Positions 1 through 6,842 of a stretch of DNA of 20,499 bases are shown piece after piece (the first letter of the stretch is position 1; the number at the start of each line of letters is the position of its first letter). The stretch lies in assembly GCA_900544705.1 (NCBI GenBank), contig UQWH01000034.1:1-20499 (forward strand), in the 5' to 3' direction. The stretch comes from an uncultured Eubacteriales bacterium (lineage in GTDB: Bacteria; Bacillota; Clostridia; Oscillospirales; Oscillospiraceae). Below the pieces are notes generated by a model that did no database searches, had not been told where the DNA came from, and saw only the letters and a program-made list of their open reading frames with translations. The position numbers and the translations under genes were made by a program.

Positions 1-199
1 GCAGGGTGCGCAGCACTGTCATGCCGTCCTTTTTCGGCAGATTCAGATCAAGAAGTACCAGATCGTAGCGCTCCACGCCCAGCAACTCCAGAGCCTTCTC
101 TCCGTCGTAGCAGTAGTCCACGCTGTAGGCCAGCCGCCGCAGGCTGCGGACGATTGTTTCACATAGAGCGCATTCATCTTCAATTACTAAAAGGTGCAT
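1..199 (-). CDS. Response regulator, N-terminal receiver domain (partial, runs off left edge)
   Basis: Reading the complement from the ATG at 199 gives 66 residues of a CheY-like receiver domain: the acidic pocket IEDE at residues 6-9, then DLVLLDLNLPKKDG with the phospho-acceptor Asp at residue 51. The rest, including the output domain, lies left of the window; spacing and style suggest an OmpR/PhoB-type transcription factor, which is inference. An AGGAGGG ribosome binding site lies 5 bases before the ATG. It is divergent from the CXXC/ferredoxin/TlpA cassette, and the shared upstream region holds an inverted repeat, so it may control both itself and that cassette. A sensor kinase would be expected further left but cannot be seen. 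Confidence 0.9.
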   Translation of the reverse strand, partial: MHLLVIEDECALCETIVRSLRRLAYSVDYCYDGEKALELLGVERYDLVLLDLNLPKKDGMTVLRTL

Positions 200-241
200 G
201 AGAGCCCTCCTTTTTATTTCTTCGTTTCTGTGTTGCTTTCC

Positions 242-316
242 ATTATAGCAAAAACAGATAAGGTTTGCGTTAAGTTTTCGTTCTTAACAGGGACTTTATC
301 TTTCCTGTGCTATGAT
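242..316. promoter_or_regulatory. Divergent promoter region with a GTTAAG-N8-CTTAAC inverted repeat
   Basis: Between the divergent response regulator and the redox cassette there is a minus-strand -10 (TATAAT, complement of 242-247) and a plus-strand -10 (TATGAT, 311-316). Neither has a good -35 box 17 bases away. Between them lies the inverted repeat GTTAAG (269-274), 8-base spacer, CTTAAC (283-288), ending where the rightward -35 should be. This arrangement is typical of activator-dependent, autoregulated promoters. That the neighbouring response regulator binds here is inference. Confidence 0.5.
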
Positions 317-346
317 GATGGCAGAAAAAGTGAAAGGGTGATAAAT

Positions 347-493
347 TTGAGCTGTGTAAAAAAGGCGGCGGCGCAGGCCATGTTGCTGGTTGTGGGTATC
401 GCCATGCTGTGCTTCGGCGCATGGCGCGGCGAGGCTGCGACGGTACTGAGCAAAGCGATCAAATTATGTCTGGAGTGTGTGGGCATTGGGTAA
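347..493 (+). CDS. CD1871A-like small membrane CXXC protein
   Basis: The product is 48 residues: a short basic start, one hydrophobic segment (about residues 9-26) and a C-terminal CLEC motif (Cys41 and Cys44) just before the stop. The TTG start at 347 is chosen because GAAAGGG lies 8-14 bases upstream and it removes an implausible upstream extension that would cover the promoter. The shape fits the small CXXC proteins named after C. difficile CD1871A, which sit beside a polyferredoxin and a thioredoxin-like lipoprotein, exactly as here. A role as a membrane thiol partner in that cassette is inference from context. The stop overlaps the start of the next gene by 17 bases if the GTG at 477 is used, which suggests translational coupling. 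Confidence 0.75.
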   Translation: MSCVKKAAAQAMLLVVGIAMLCFGAWRGEAATVLSKAIKLCLECVGIG

Positions 494-1406
494 GAAGTTT
501 TCGGGCGCGTCACGGATTATGTCCCGCTTCCGCGGCTGGATACAGGTGGGGGCAACTTTATTGACCAACCTGCATCTGCCGAACTTTCTCAAGGGCAAAC
601 TGTATCAAGGCGCAGGGAAAACCGTATGTGTGCCCGGGCTGAATTGCTACTCCTGCCCGGCAGCCTCCGGCGCTTGTCCTATCGGGGCGTTTCAGGCGGT
701 AGTGGGTTCTTCCAAGTTCAGCTTTTCCTATTATATCACAGGCTTTCTCATTTTGCTCGGAGTCCTGCTTGGACGCTTTATCTGCGGTTTTCTGTGCCCC
801 TTCGGCTGGTTTCAGGAACTGCTGCATAAAATTCCCACGAAGAAGCTTTCCACAAAGAGGCTGAAGCCGCTGACATATCTGAAATACGCTGTCCTGCTGG
901 TGATGGTTTTCCTGCTGCCGGCGTTCCTTGTGAACGATGTTGGCATGGGAGACCCGTTCTTCTGCAAATACCTCTGCCCGCAGGGGGTCCTGGAGGGGGC
1001 CATCCCGCTGTCCCTGGCCAATTCCGGCATCCGGGCGGCGCTGGGCAGCCTGTTTACATGGAAATTCGGCATCTTGCTGGCGGTGATTGCGCTGAGCGTG
1101 GTGTTCTACCGCCCCTTCTGCAAGTGGCTCTGTCCGCTGGGAGCGTTTTACGCACTGTTCAACCGGGTGTCCCTCTTCCAGATGAAGGTGGATAGGAACA
1201 AATGCGTCTCCTGCGGGAAATGCGCCAAGGCCTGCAAGATGGATGTGGACGTGACAAAAACGCCCAACCATACCGAGTGCATCCGCTGTGGGATGTGCAT
1301 CCGTGCCTGTCCCACCAACGCCGTCAGCTTCCGCTACGGCTTTGGAAACGGCAAAAAAGAACCTGTAAAACCTACAGATAAATTAAAAACGGAGGAAACA
1401 AAATGA
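477..1406 (+). CDS. NapH/CcoG-like membrane polyferredoxin (4Fe-4S protein)
   Basis: The product is a 309-residue integral membrane iron-sulfur protein. It has about four or five hydrophobic helices, two CxxxCP motifs typical of the NapH/NosR/RdxA group (CGFLCP and CKWLCP), an N-terminal cysteine cluster (CVPGLNCYSCP...CP), and a C-terminal ferredoxin domain with two full CxxCxxCxxxC motifs (CVSCGKCAKAC and CIRCGMCIRAC). Such proteins move electrons between membrane carriers and cytoplasmic or extracytoplasmic partners. Here it lies between a CXXC mini-protein and a TlpA-like lipoprotein, so it may supply reducing power to extracytoplasmic thiols; this is inference. The start is uncertain: GTG at 477 overlaps the upstream gene, while ATG at 519 begins just before the conserved RGWIQ region but lacks a clear ribosome binding site. 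Confidence 0.88.
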   Translation: MWALGKKFSGASRIMSRFRGWIQVGATLLTNLHLPNFLKGKLYQGAGKTVCVPGLNCYSCPAASGACPIGAFQAVVGSSKFSFSYYITGFLILLGVLLGRFICGFLCPFGWFQELLHKIPTKKLSTKRLKPLTYLKYAVLLVMVFLLPAFLVNDVGMGDPFFCKYLCPQGVLEGAIPLSLANSGIRAALGSLFTWKFGILLAVIALSVVFYRPFCKWLCPLGAFYALFNRVSLFQMKVDRNKCVSCGKCAKACKMDVDVTKTPNHTECIRCGMCIRACPTNAVSFRYGFGNGKKEPVKPTDKLKTEETK

Positions 1407-2338
1407 ACGTAAAGAAAATCATCACACTGCTGCTGGCAGCACTGCTGGTGCTGTCCCTGGCCGCCTGCGGCAAACAGGGCAACGACGACATGACAAAGCC
1501 CGACGGCGAGCCCAAGAACGCCCAGGAGGCGGCCGCTATGTACAAGGACCTGATGGATCAGGAGAATGCCATTCTGATGGAAAACCAGTCCCTTTGGGAG
1601 AAGGTGTTCCTGTCCGCCGACAAGGGCATGACCACGCAGGAGGACGGCAAGAACTACGGTGATTTCCTGCTGGACACCATTGAATCCGCCAAGGACAAGT
1701 TTACCGCCGACGAGCTGAAGCTCCTGCGCCAGGGCGGCGAGAAGATCCGGGAGATCGAGCGCACCCTGACCGCCATTGAGGCCAAGTTCCCCGAGGCGGC
1801 TCCCAAGGCCCCGGGCAACGGTGACAGCATCCCTGCCGACAGCCCCACGACACCCGGCGACGGCGACAAGACGCAGAAGTTCCCCGCCTTCGAGGGCAAG
1901 GACCTCAACGGCAACACCGTCAAGAGCGATGACCTGTTCTCCAAGAACGCCGTCACCGTGGTAAACTTCTGGTTCACCACCTGCAATCCCTGCGTGGGAG
2001 AGCTCGCCGAGCTGGATGCGCTGAATAAGGAACTCGCGGAGAAGGGCGGCGCACTCATCGGTGTCAACACCTTCACGCTGGACGGCGACGAGGCAGCGAT
2101 TTCTGAGGCGAAGGACGTGCTGGCCAAGAAGGGCGCCACCTATCAGAATGTGTATTTTGACTCAGATAGTGAGGCGGGAAAGTTTACTGCCAACATCTTT
2201 GCTTATCCCACCACCTATGTGGTCGACCGCAACGGCAATATCGTGGGCGACCCCATCGTGGGTGCTATTACGGAAAAGAAGCAGGCGGAGGCACTGCAAG
2301 CCCAAATCGACAAGGCCCTGTCCGCCGATATGGGCTGA
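1403..2338 (+). CDS. TlpA-like thioredoxin-fold lipoprotein
   Basis: The product is 311 residues. A lipoprotein signal (basic start, hydrophobic core, LAAC lipobox with Cys22) predicts anchoring to the outer face of the membrane. Residues 35-130 are a charged helical spacer, 133-157 a Gly/Pro/Asp linker, and 158-311 a TlpA/AhpC-TSA thioredoxin domain with the redox motif CNPC (Cys194, Cys197) in FWFTTCNPC and a cis-proline in AYPTTY (Pro269). TlpA-type proteins reduce or exchange disulfides in exported proteins. The gene overlaps the polyferredoxin stop by 4 bases (ATGA) and has a GGAGG site, so it is the last gene of the cassette. The function is well supported as a family; its partner proteins are inferred. 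Confidence 0.92.
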   Translation: MNVKKIITLLLAALLVLSLAACGKQGNDDMTKPDGEPKNAQEAAAMYKDLMDQENAILMENQSLWEKVFLSADKGMTTQEDGKNYGDFLLDTIESAKDKFTADELKLLRQGGEKIREIERTLTAIEAKFPEAAPKAPGNGDSIPADSPTTPGDGDKTQKFPAFEGKDLNGNTVKSDDLFSKNAVTVVNFWFTTCNPCVGELAELDALNKELAEKGGALIGVNTFTLDGDEAAISEAKDVLAKKGATYQNVYFDSDSEAGKFTANIFAYPTTYVVDRNGNIVGDPIVGAITEKKQAEALQAQIDKALSADMG

Positions 2339-2692
2339 CCCAAGATTTTTAGAAAGTGTCTATGATGAAGAAAAAACATCGTAAGCCGGCAGACATTCTG
2401 CGCACCATTGCATCGCCTCTGGCAAGCAAGCACCTATACTATCGAAATGGCCTTTGAAGGCAAAACCGGAGCATCAGAGGGGTGTTCATCCTTGGAGGCC
2501 CCTGCTCCATCAAACAGGTATTGGACGAACACCTATTTCTTCAGCGGCGGTTTCGCCGTAAAGTGTTCGCTCTGATCCGCAGCAGAAAAGCGCCGTCTTG
2601 GAAGTGATTCCGGGACGGCGCTTTTTACTATCCGCACATTCGATTTCCGCTATTCCTCCTGCTACTGTGATTACAGAAAGGAACGGGAGATT
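2339..2692. other. Gene-poor tail of the left element
   Basis: These 354 bases hold no convincing gene. There is a 31-codon open frame at 2362-2457 (starts MMKKKHRKPADI, ends KHLYYRNGL) with only a weak ribosome binding site, possibly a gene remnant. The stretch also contains the terminator at 2590-2626. The rest shows no recognised motif. Confidence 0.5.
2590..2626 (+). terminator. Rho-independent terminator (works in both directions)
   Basis: A 12-bp stem, AAAAGCGCCGTC pairing with GACGGCGCTTTT (core arms at 2590-2597 and 2614-2621), is followed by a T5 run. The flanking A run makes it suitable for the other strand too. It would end the redox cassette transcript, about 250 bases past the TlpA stop. 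Confidence 0.8.
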
Positions 2693-2869
2693 ATGCGAAT
2701 GGAGAGATTTGTCGCAGATGAACGCACAGGGCTGAAGTATGAACTGGTTGGCGACTATTATCTGATTGCCGGGGATGATGAGCCGGAGACTCCATCTTCC
2801 TGGATTACACCACTACAAACGATGTGGGTGATGAAAGGCCCTGGCTTGACGATTGACCATATCCTGTAA
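2693..2869 (+). pseudogene. TnpV-like remnant (N-terminal part only)
   Basis: An ATG at 2693 with GGAACGGGAG just upstream opens a 58-codon frame. The first 32 residues (about MRMERFVADERTGLKYELVG, then DYYLIAGDDEPE) resemble the start of TnpV proteins found in clostridial transposons, from memory of the family. After that the expected WGQRH region is absent and the frame runs into the HPr gene on the other strand before stopping at 2869. It is most likely a truncated relic at the element's edge. The match is short, so the family name is tentative. Confidence 0.45.
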
Positions 2870-3091
2870 AGCCTGCACCTCATCCGTGCCGTCGGCGACC
2901 AGCTCGATCTCCGTGCCGCACTTGACGCACGCAGAAAGTACCGACACGATGGATTTCCCCATATAGGTTTTGCCGTCCTTCCTGATCAGGATATTGCAGC
3001 CTGCATGGCGGACCGCTTCCTTGACAAATGCGTTGGCCGGACGTGCGTGCAGGCCCGATGCGTTCATGACTGTAACTTTCTGACTAACCAT
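2813..3091 (-). CDS. HPr-family phosphocarrier protein with replaced C-terminus
   Basis: The product is 92 residues. It has the HPr active-site motif GLHARPA with His15 (the residue phosphorylated by enzyme I) and GKSIVS with Ser47, equivalent to the HPr-kinase serine. The fold follows the family through GTDEVQALQDMV (about residue 80). The last residues (NRQARAFHHPHRL) do not look like an HPr ending, which is normally a short helix ending in Gly-Leu/Glu-type residues. The change coincides with the edge of the left mobile element, so the natural 3' end seems to have been replaced. A GGGAG site precedes the ATG. It is second in an operon with the 110-aa gene, 60 bases downstream, behind a sigma-54 promoter. 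It may be a regulatory HPr paralogue rather than the main PTS one. Confidence 0.85.
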   Translation of the reverse strand: MVSQKVTVMNASGLHARPANAFVKEAVRHAGCNILIRKDGKTYMGKSIVSVLSACVKCGTEIELVADGTDEVQALQDMVNRQARAFHHPHRL

Positions 3092-3151
3092 GATTCATTC
3101 TCCCGTTTTTTATGTGTCTGTATTTGACGCGCCGCAGCTGCGCCGGATCGC

Positions 3152-3484
3152 TTATTTCAGCGTCTGCGGCAGCGACAGCATAAAATAGAATACCTCCGCC
3201 TGATCGGTAATCGCCTGCCCGGCATCCACACCCCAATCGCCAACGATGGAAGCGATCGCCAGAATGCCCTCTCTGCTGAAGACGCGGTCCGCCGTGATAA
3301 ACGGAACGCCGGGGATGTTTGGCTCCACCGTTCCGACCACAAGCCGCAGGGAGCTGCCGTATTTTTCCGCAAGCTTTTCCATGCTGTCGAGCGCGCTTAC
3401 CGCCACAACATGCAGCCGCGAAATATAGGCCAGACGCTTTTGCAGGATCTCCTGAATATTCTCTACATATTTTTCTTGTTTCAT
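3152..3484 (-). CDS. Unrecognised 110-aa protein in a sigma-54-type operon with HPr
   Basis: I do not recognise this family. The product is a soluble 110-residue protein with no signal peptide or membrane segment. It starts with a charged helix (MKQEKYVENIQEILQKRLAY), continues with alternating beta/alpha-like stretches (LRLVVGTVEPNIPGVPFITA) and ends in FYFMLSLPQTLK; there is no Cys/His cluster or P-loop. A GGGAGG ribosome binding site lies 9 bases before the ATG. It is the first gene after a consensus -24/-12 promoter, followed by HPr, and divergent from rpoN. That context suggests a sigma-54-controlled, PTS-linked function, but this is inference and no activity can be assigned. Confidence 0.75.
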   Translation of the reverse strand: MKQEKYVENIQEILQKRLAYISRLHVVAVSALDSMEKLAEKYGSSLRLVVGTVEPNIPGVPFITADRVFSREGILAIASIVGDWGVDAGQAITDQAEVFYFMLSLPQTLK

Positions 3485-3516
3485 CGGTTTACACCTCCCT
3501 GTGTTCTTCTATGTAT

Positions 3517-3532
3517 AGCAATTTTCGTGCCA
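3517..3532 (-). promoter_or_regulatory. Sigma-54 (-24/-12) promoter
   Basis: The complement reads TGGCACGAAAATTGCT, matching the sigma-54 consensus TGGCACG-N4-TTGCW at every key base, including the GG and GC at the correct spacing. It points toward the 110-aa gene/HPr operon, and transcription would start about 20 bases before that gene's ATG, leaving room for the GGGAGG site. It lies in the 67-base gap between this operon and rpoN. No enhancer-binding activator gene is seen in the window. Confidence 0.85.
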
Positions 3533-3551
3533 CTACGAGAGGAATTTTTCC

Positions 3552-4720
3552 ATGCAGATTTTTCAAGAACAAAAACCTATTCAGCAGCAGCGCCCGCAGA
3601 TGTACGCCGCCGTTGAAATTCTACAGCTGGACGTGTGCCAGCTGCAATCCTATATCAGTACCGCTCTGCTGGAGAATCCAACGCTTGAATGCGGCGCAGC
3701 CCCCGCGGTAAGTCTGCTCGACGATCTTCCCGCCGGCAGACGCGGGACCGGCGAAGATGCGGAAGGCCTTCCGCAGCCCGATCTTGCCGACAAGGATGCC
3801 GTCGCCTATGGGGAGGACCTGACGACCCACCTGCTCTTCCAGGCAGAACGGCTTTCGCTGGAGCCGACCATGCAGCGCGCCGTTTTTGCCGTGATCCACG
3901 CGCTCGACCCCGACGGCTATCTGCGCGCCGATCTTTCTTCGTTTGGCCCGGCGCCGATTTTTGACGCTGCCGTTCAGATCGTACAGCGGCTCGACCCGCC
4001 CGGCGTCGGTGCAAGAACACTTTCCGAATGTCTGTGTCTTCAGCTGCGGGCGCTCGGAGAATCCGGTCTGCCCTGCAGAATCGCCGAGCGGTATCTGGAG
4101 CAGGCAGGACATCACGCCTTTGCCGCCATTGCCGCAAGTGAGCAGGTCCCCCTCGCGGCCGTTCAGGAGGCTTATCGGCAGATTCAGTGTCTTTCTCCCT
4201 ACCCCTTGCGCGGAGTTCTGCCGCGCGTCGGACGACAGCTACGTTATCCCGGATGTGCTCATCCATGAAAAAGACGGCGTGCTCAGCGTCAGCGTCAATA
4301 AGGCCTACACGCCGGAGCTGACGGTCAGCAGCTTCTATCGCTCTCTCGGACATGAAAGCGAGGATCCGGAGGTCCGGCAATACCTCGCAAAAAAGGTCTC
4401 GCAGGCGGAATGGCTCATCCACTGCATCCGTCAGCGGGAGCAGACACTGCTGCGCTGCTGTCAGGAAATTCTGAAGCGGCAGATGCCGTATTTTCTTTCC
4501 CGGCAGCCGCTCACGCCTATGACGATGCAGGATATCGTGCAGGCCGTCGGTCTGCACGCCTCCACCGTCAGCCGCGCACTCAGCGGAAAATACATCCAAA
4601 CCCCGCAGGGGATCCGTCTGCTGCGCAGTCTGTTCTCCGCGAAGCTTTCGGGGGGTGAGGTCTCCGGCGTGATGGCGCAGCGGGCGATCGCGGCATTGGT
4701 GCGCGAAGAGGATAAGCGCG
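3552..4720 (+). pseudogene. rpoN: RNA polymerase sigma-54 factor RpoN, frameshifted and 3'-truncated
   Basis: From the ATG at 3552 the frame shows region I (QQQRPQMYAAVEILQLDVCQ, then LQSYISTALLENPTLE) and the core-binding region (VFAVIHALDPDGYL, RLDPPGVGARTLSECL). Near 4215-4240 homology jumps to the next frame (+1): the first frame would stop at 4268 after a nonsense tail, while YVIPDVLI and onwards continue in the other frame. The second part holds the helix-turn-helix (DIVQAVGLHASTVSRALSGK, then YIQTPQG). After about residue 390 (ALVREEDKRA) homology ends and the RpoN box (ARRTVAKYRE in typical members), needed for -24 recognition, is missing. Typical RpoN is about 430-500 residues. The frameshift falls in a CG-rich CCGCGCG run and could be a sequencing error; the missing 3' end could not. 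Confidence 0.85.
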
Positions 4721-5059
4721 CACCGCGGCGGCCGGTGAGGAGGACGCGACCGCAATCGGGATCTTCTACGCGCGCAGCTGCGCAAGCAGCTGCTGCGCGC
4801 CTTTTTTTGCCGGTGCGGCACTCTCCGCGTAAAATTTCGCCATATACGCCTCGGCATACTCCAGCACGCGCACCGCGTCCGCTCCGAATTCCAGCCGCAG
4901 CTTCTCTATCCAGGCATCGTCGTTGAGGCCAAGCCCCACGATCGCCATCCGCTCCGCATTTGGCACGCCGGTCTTTTTCCCGGCATACCGGAAGCCCTCC
5001 AAAACCACACGCTCACTGTCAATGAGCACGCCGTCCATATCAAAGATCACTGCATTCAT
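4721..5059 (-). pseudogene. HAD-superfamily (beta-phosphoglucomutase-like) hydrolase, nonsense-mutated and 3'-truncated
   Basis: The frame starts at the ATG at 5059 (AGGAGG site upstream) with the HAD motif I, VIFDMDGVLIDSE, holding the nucleophile and acid aspartates, followed by a helical cap. It meets a TAG at 4766-4768 after 97 residues, but in the same frame it continues as KIPIAVASSSPAAAV, the HAD motif II region (catalytic Ser/Thr), so a single substitution made the stop. Homology ends near 4721, exactly where rpoN homology ends on the other strand; motifs III and IV are absent. A full family member has about 215 residues. The gene is therefore dead, probably by a deletion plus a point mutation. 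The substrate cannot be given. Confidence 0.8.
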
Positions 5060-5094
5060 TGTCTGTTCCTCCTGTAACTTCGATCACGCGCTAC

Positions 5095-5122
5095 AGTATA
5101 GCGCACGCGGATAAAAAAACAA
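5095..5122 (-). promoter_or_regulatory. Promoter of the HAD pseudogene, with an inverted repeat over the -10
   Basis: The complement shows TTGTTT, a 16-base spacer and TATACT (5095-5100). The -10 lies inside an inverted repeat, GCGCTA (5088-5093) and TAGCGC (5099-5104), which could be an operator. Confidence 0.5.
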
Positions 5123-5419
5123 GCCTTGTCCCCGCTGGCAATAAATGTTCCCGGCGGATAACAATCCGCGCAGGCCATAGGCAGCCTCCTTGCCAAGATC
5201 AAGCCGGTGTCCGGTTTTGGATCCTGACCGGCCTTGCGGAAGTGCCGTCATCCGGGAAGAATTTGCATCCGTCCGGGAAAAGCAGCTTATAAAAAGCGCC
5301 CGAACAGGACCCGCCCCGGATCGTGCTGCCCGCACGATCCGGGGCGGTTCGGAGTTTCTCTATTTTCCCGGTTTTTCGCCGGATGCGTCCTTACCGGCCG
5401 ACGCCGCTTCCATTTTTTG
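5123..5419. other. Non-coding stretch with a 16-bp perfect hairpin
   Basis: No credible gene is seen here; the open frames have no ribosome binding sites and no recognisable products. The main feature is a perfect inverted repeat, CCGCCCCGGATCGTGC (5311-5326), loop TGCCC, and its exact complement (5332-5347). It lies downstream of the minus-strand MATE gene. On the minus strand a T5 run follows only about 18 bases beyond the stem, so it is not a standard intrinsic terminator, although it may still terminate or stabilise the MATE transcript. Confidence 0.55.
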
Positions 5420-6805
5420 TCACACTTTCTCTATGGAGCGGCTTCTCTTTTTCGCTAGGCGTCTGGCCGGGTGATAGCACAGCAGCGCGACGAGCACCAG
5501 CAGCGCCGTCGCCGCCAGGCTGATGGGGTAGGCCGTCATGATCGTCCGGAAGGTCCTGCTGTGCGGGAACACCAGCTTGATCCACGCAATGCGGATGCCG
5601 CACACACCGAGCATGGTCAAAATCGCCGGTGTCAGGGAGATGCCGAAGCCGCGCAGATAGCCGGACATGACCTCATAAAGCAGGCTGAACGAATGCGACA
5701 GCATGATCATCACCAGACGGATGTAGCCGGTTTCCACGACCTCCGGGTCGTCGTTGAAGATCGCCAGAAGCGTCTTTCCGAAGAACAGGATCACGGCGAT
5801 CGCCGCCGCCAGCACAACGATGCCCTCGGCCATGCAGAGAAACAGCGTTTTCTTGCAGCGATCCAGCTTCCCCGCGCCGTAATTCTGCCCGACAAAGGTG
5901 GTGCAGGCCTGGGAGAAGGAATTGAGGATGTCGTAGGTGATGATCTCAATATTGAACGCCGCGCTGGAAGCCGCCATAACCACCGTGCCGAGGCTGTTGA
6001 TGGCGGACTGGATCACGATGTTGGAAAAGGCAAACACGGCGCTCTGCACGCCGGCAGGCAGCCCGATACTCAGAATTCGCTTCAGGATCGCAAAGTCGAT
6101 GCGAAGCTGCTTCGGCTCCAGACGGATCGTCAGATTCGTGCGGCGCAGCCGGCGATAGAGGAGGACCGAGCTGACCGCGTTGGAGATCACCGTGGCGATG
6201 GCCACACCGTCGACGGTCCTGTGCAGCACGGCCACAAAGAACAGGTTGAGCAGCACGTTCAGCACGCCGGAGCTTGCCAGCGCGATCAGCGGGATCTTGG
6301 TTTCACCCACGCTGCGGAAAATGGCAGCCTCGAAGTTATAAAGCAGGATCACCGGCATACCGGCCAGATAGATGCGCAGATACAGCAGTGCCAGCGGAAA
6401 TACGTCCTCCGGCACATTGAGCAGCCGCAGCAGCGGAGCGGCGGCCAGCTCCCCCAGCAGGGCAACCGCAATGCCGCCCAGCACGGAAAAAACGACCGAG
6501 GTATGTACCGCCTTCTGCACATCCTCCGTCCTGCCCTGCCCGACGGCGTGGGCGATCACGACGTTCGCGCCCAGCGCAATGCCGATGAACAGGTTGACGA
6601 TCAGACCGATGATGGAGCTGTTCGCACCCACCGCCGCCACGGAGATGGTCTTCGCCGCACCGGTAAAATTGCCGACCACGGCAATGTCCGAGGCATTGAA
6701 AAGCTGCTCCAGGATCGCCGTCGCCGCGACGGGCAGCGCAAAGCGCGGCAGCTTGTTCCAGATCGGGCCATTGAGCATATCCAGCTGCTTTTTTGTTTTC
6801 TCCAT
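5420..6805 (-). CDS. MATE-family multidrug/sodium antiporter
   Basis: The product is 461 residues with about twelve hydrophobic helices in two similar halves, as in MATE transporters. It begins with the typical MLNGPIWNKLPRFALPVAAT and has the second-half counterpart ILKRILSIGLPAGVQSAVFA; VGQNYGAGKLDRCKK is the conserved MATE turn. Such proteins export cationic compounds using a sodium or proton gradient. It has its own promoter (6843-6871). The TetR-type regulator upstream ends in a terminator, so the two are separate transcripts, though the regulator may act on this promoter. No substrate can be given. Length is normal for the family. Confidence 0.92.
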   Translation of the reverse strand: MEKTKKQLDMLNGPIWNKLPRFALPVAATAILEQLFNASDIAVVGNFTGAAKTISVAAVGANSSIIGLIVNLFIGIALGANVVIAHAVGQGRTEDVQKAVHTSVVFSVLGGIAVALLGELAAAPLLRLLNVPEDVFPLALLYLRIYLAGMPVILLYNFEAAIFRSVGETKIPLIALASSGVLNVLLNLFFVAVLHRTVDGVAIATVISNAVSSVLLYRRLRRTNLTIRLEPKQLRIDFAILKRILSIGLPAGVQSAVFAFSNIVIQSAINSLGTVVMAASSAAFNIEIITYDILNSFSQACTTFVGQNYGAGKLDRCKKTLFLCMAEGIVVLAAAIAVILFFGKTLLAIFNDDPEVVETGYIRLVMIMLSHSFSLLYEVMSGYLRGFGISLTPAILTMLGVCGIRIAWIKLVFPHSRTFRTIMTAYPISLAATALLVLVALLCYHPARRLAKKRSRSIEKV

Positions 6806-6842
6806 TCTTTCAAATCATCTCGATTTCTGTATTTTCCGACCT

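Larger units (their letters stand above)
1..2856. mobile_element. Probable edge of an integrated (conjugative-transposon-like) element carrying a redox cassette
   Basis: The CXXC/polyferredoxin/TlpA set is known as cargo in C. difficile-type conjugative transposons (CD1871A lies in such an element, from memory). Downstream come a terminator and a TnpV-like gene start, and then the HPr gene appears with a foreign C-terminus. The likely junction with the chromosome is near 2850-2858, where HPr homology stops. The left end and any integrase are outside the window, so the element type and its exact boundary are inferred. Confidence 0.4.

Noticed and set aside
2362..2457. 31-codon ORF as a real small protein
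   Set aside because: The ribosome binding site is weak, no family is recognised and it lies in a decayed stretch; it is kept only as a note.
4766..4768. Reassignment of TAG as a sense codon
   Set aside because: The same gene has lost its 3' end and its neighbour rpoN is also broken, so a nonsense mutation is far more likely; no other conserved gene here has an internal TAG.
4769..4806. GC-rich hairpin followed by T7, looking like an rpoN terminator
   Set aside because: It lies inside the HAD coding sequence (AKKGAQQLLAQLRA on the minus strand), and the rpoN 3' end is missing, so the resemblance is probably accidental.
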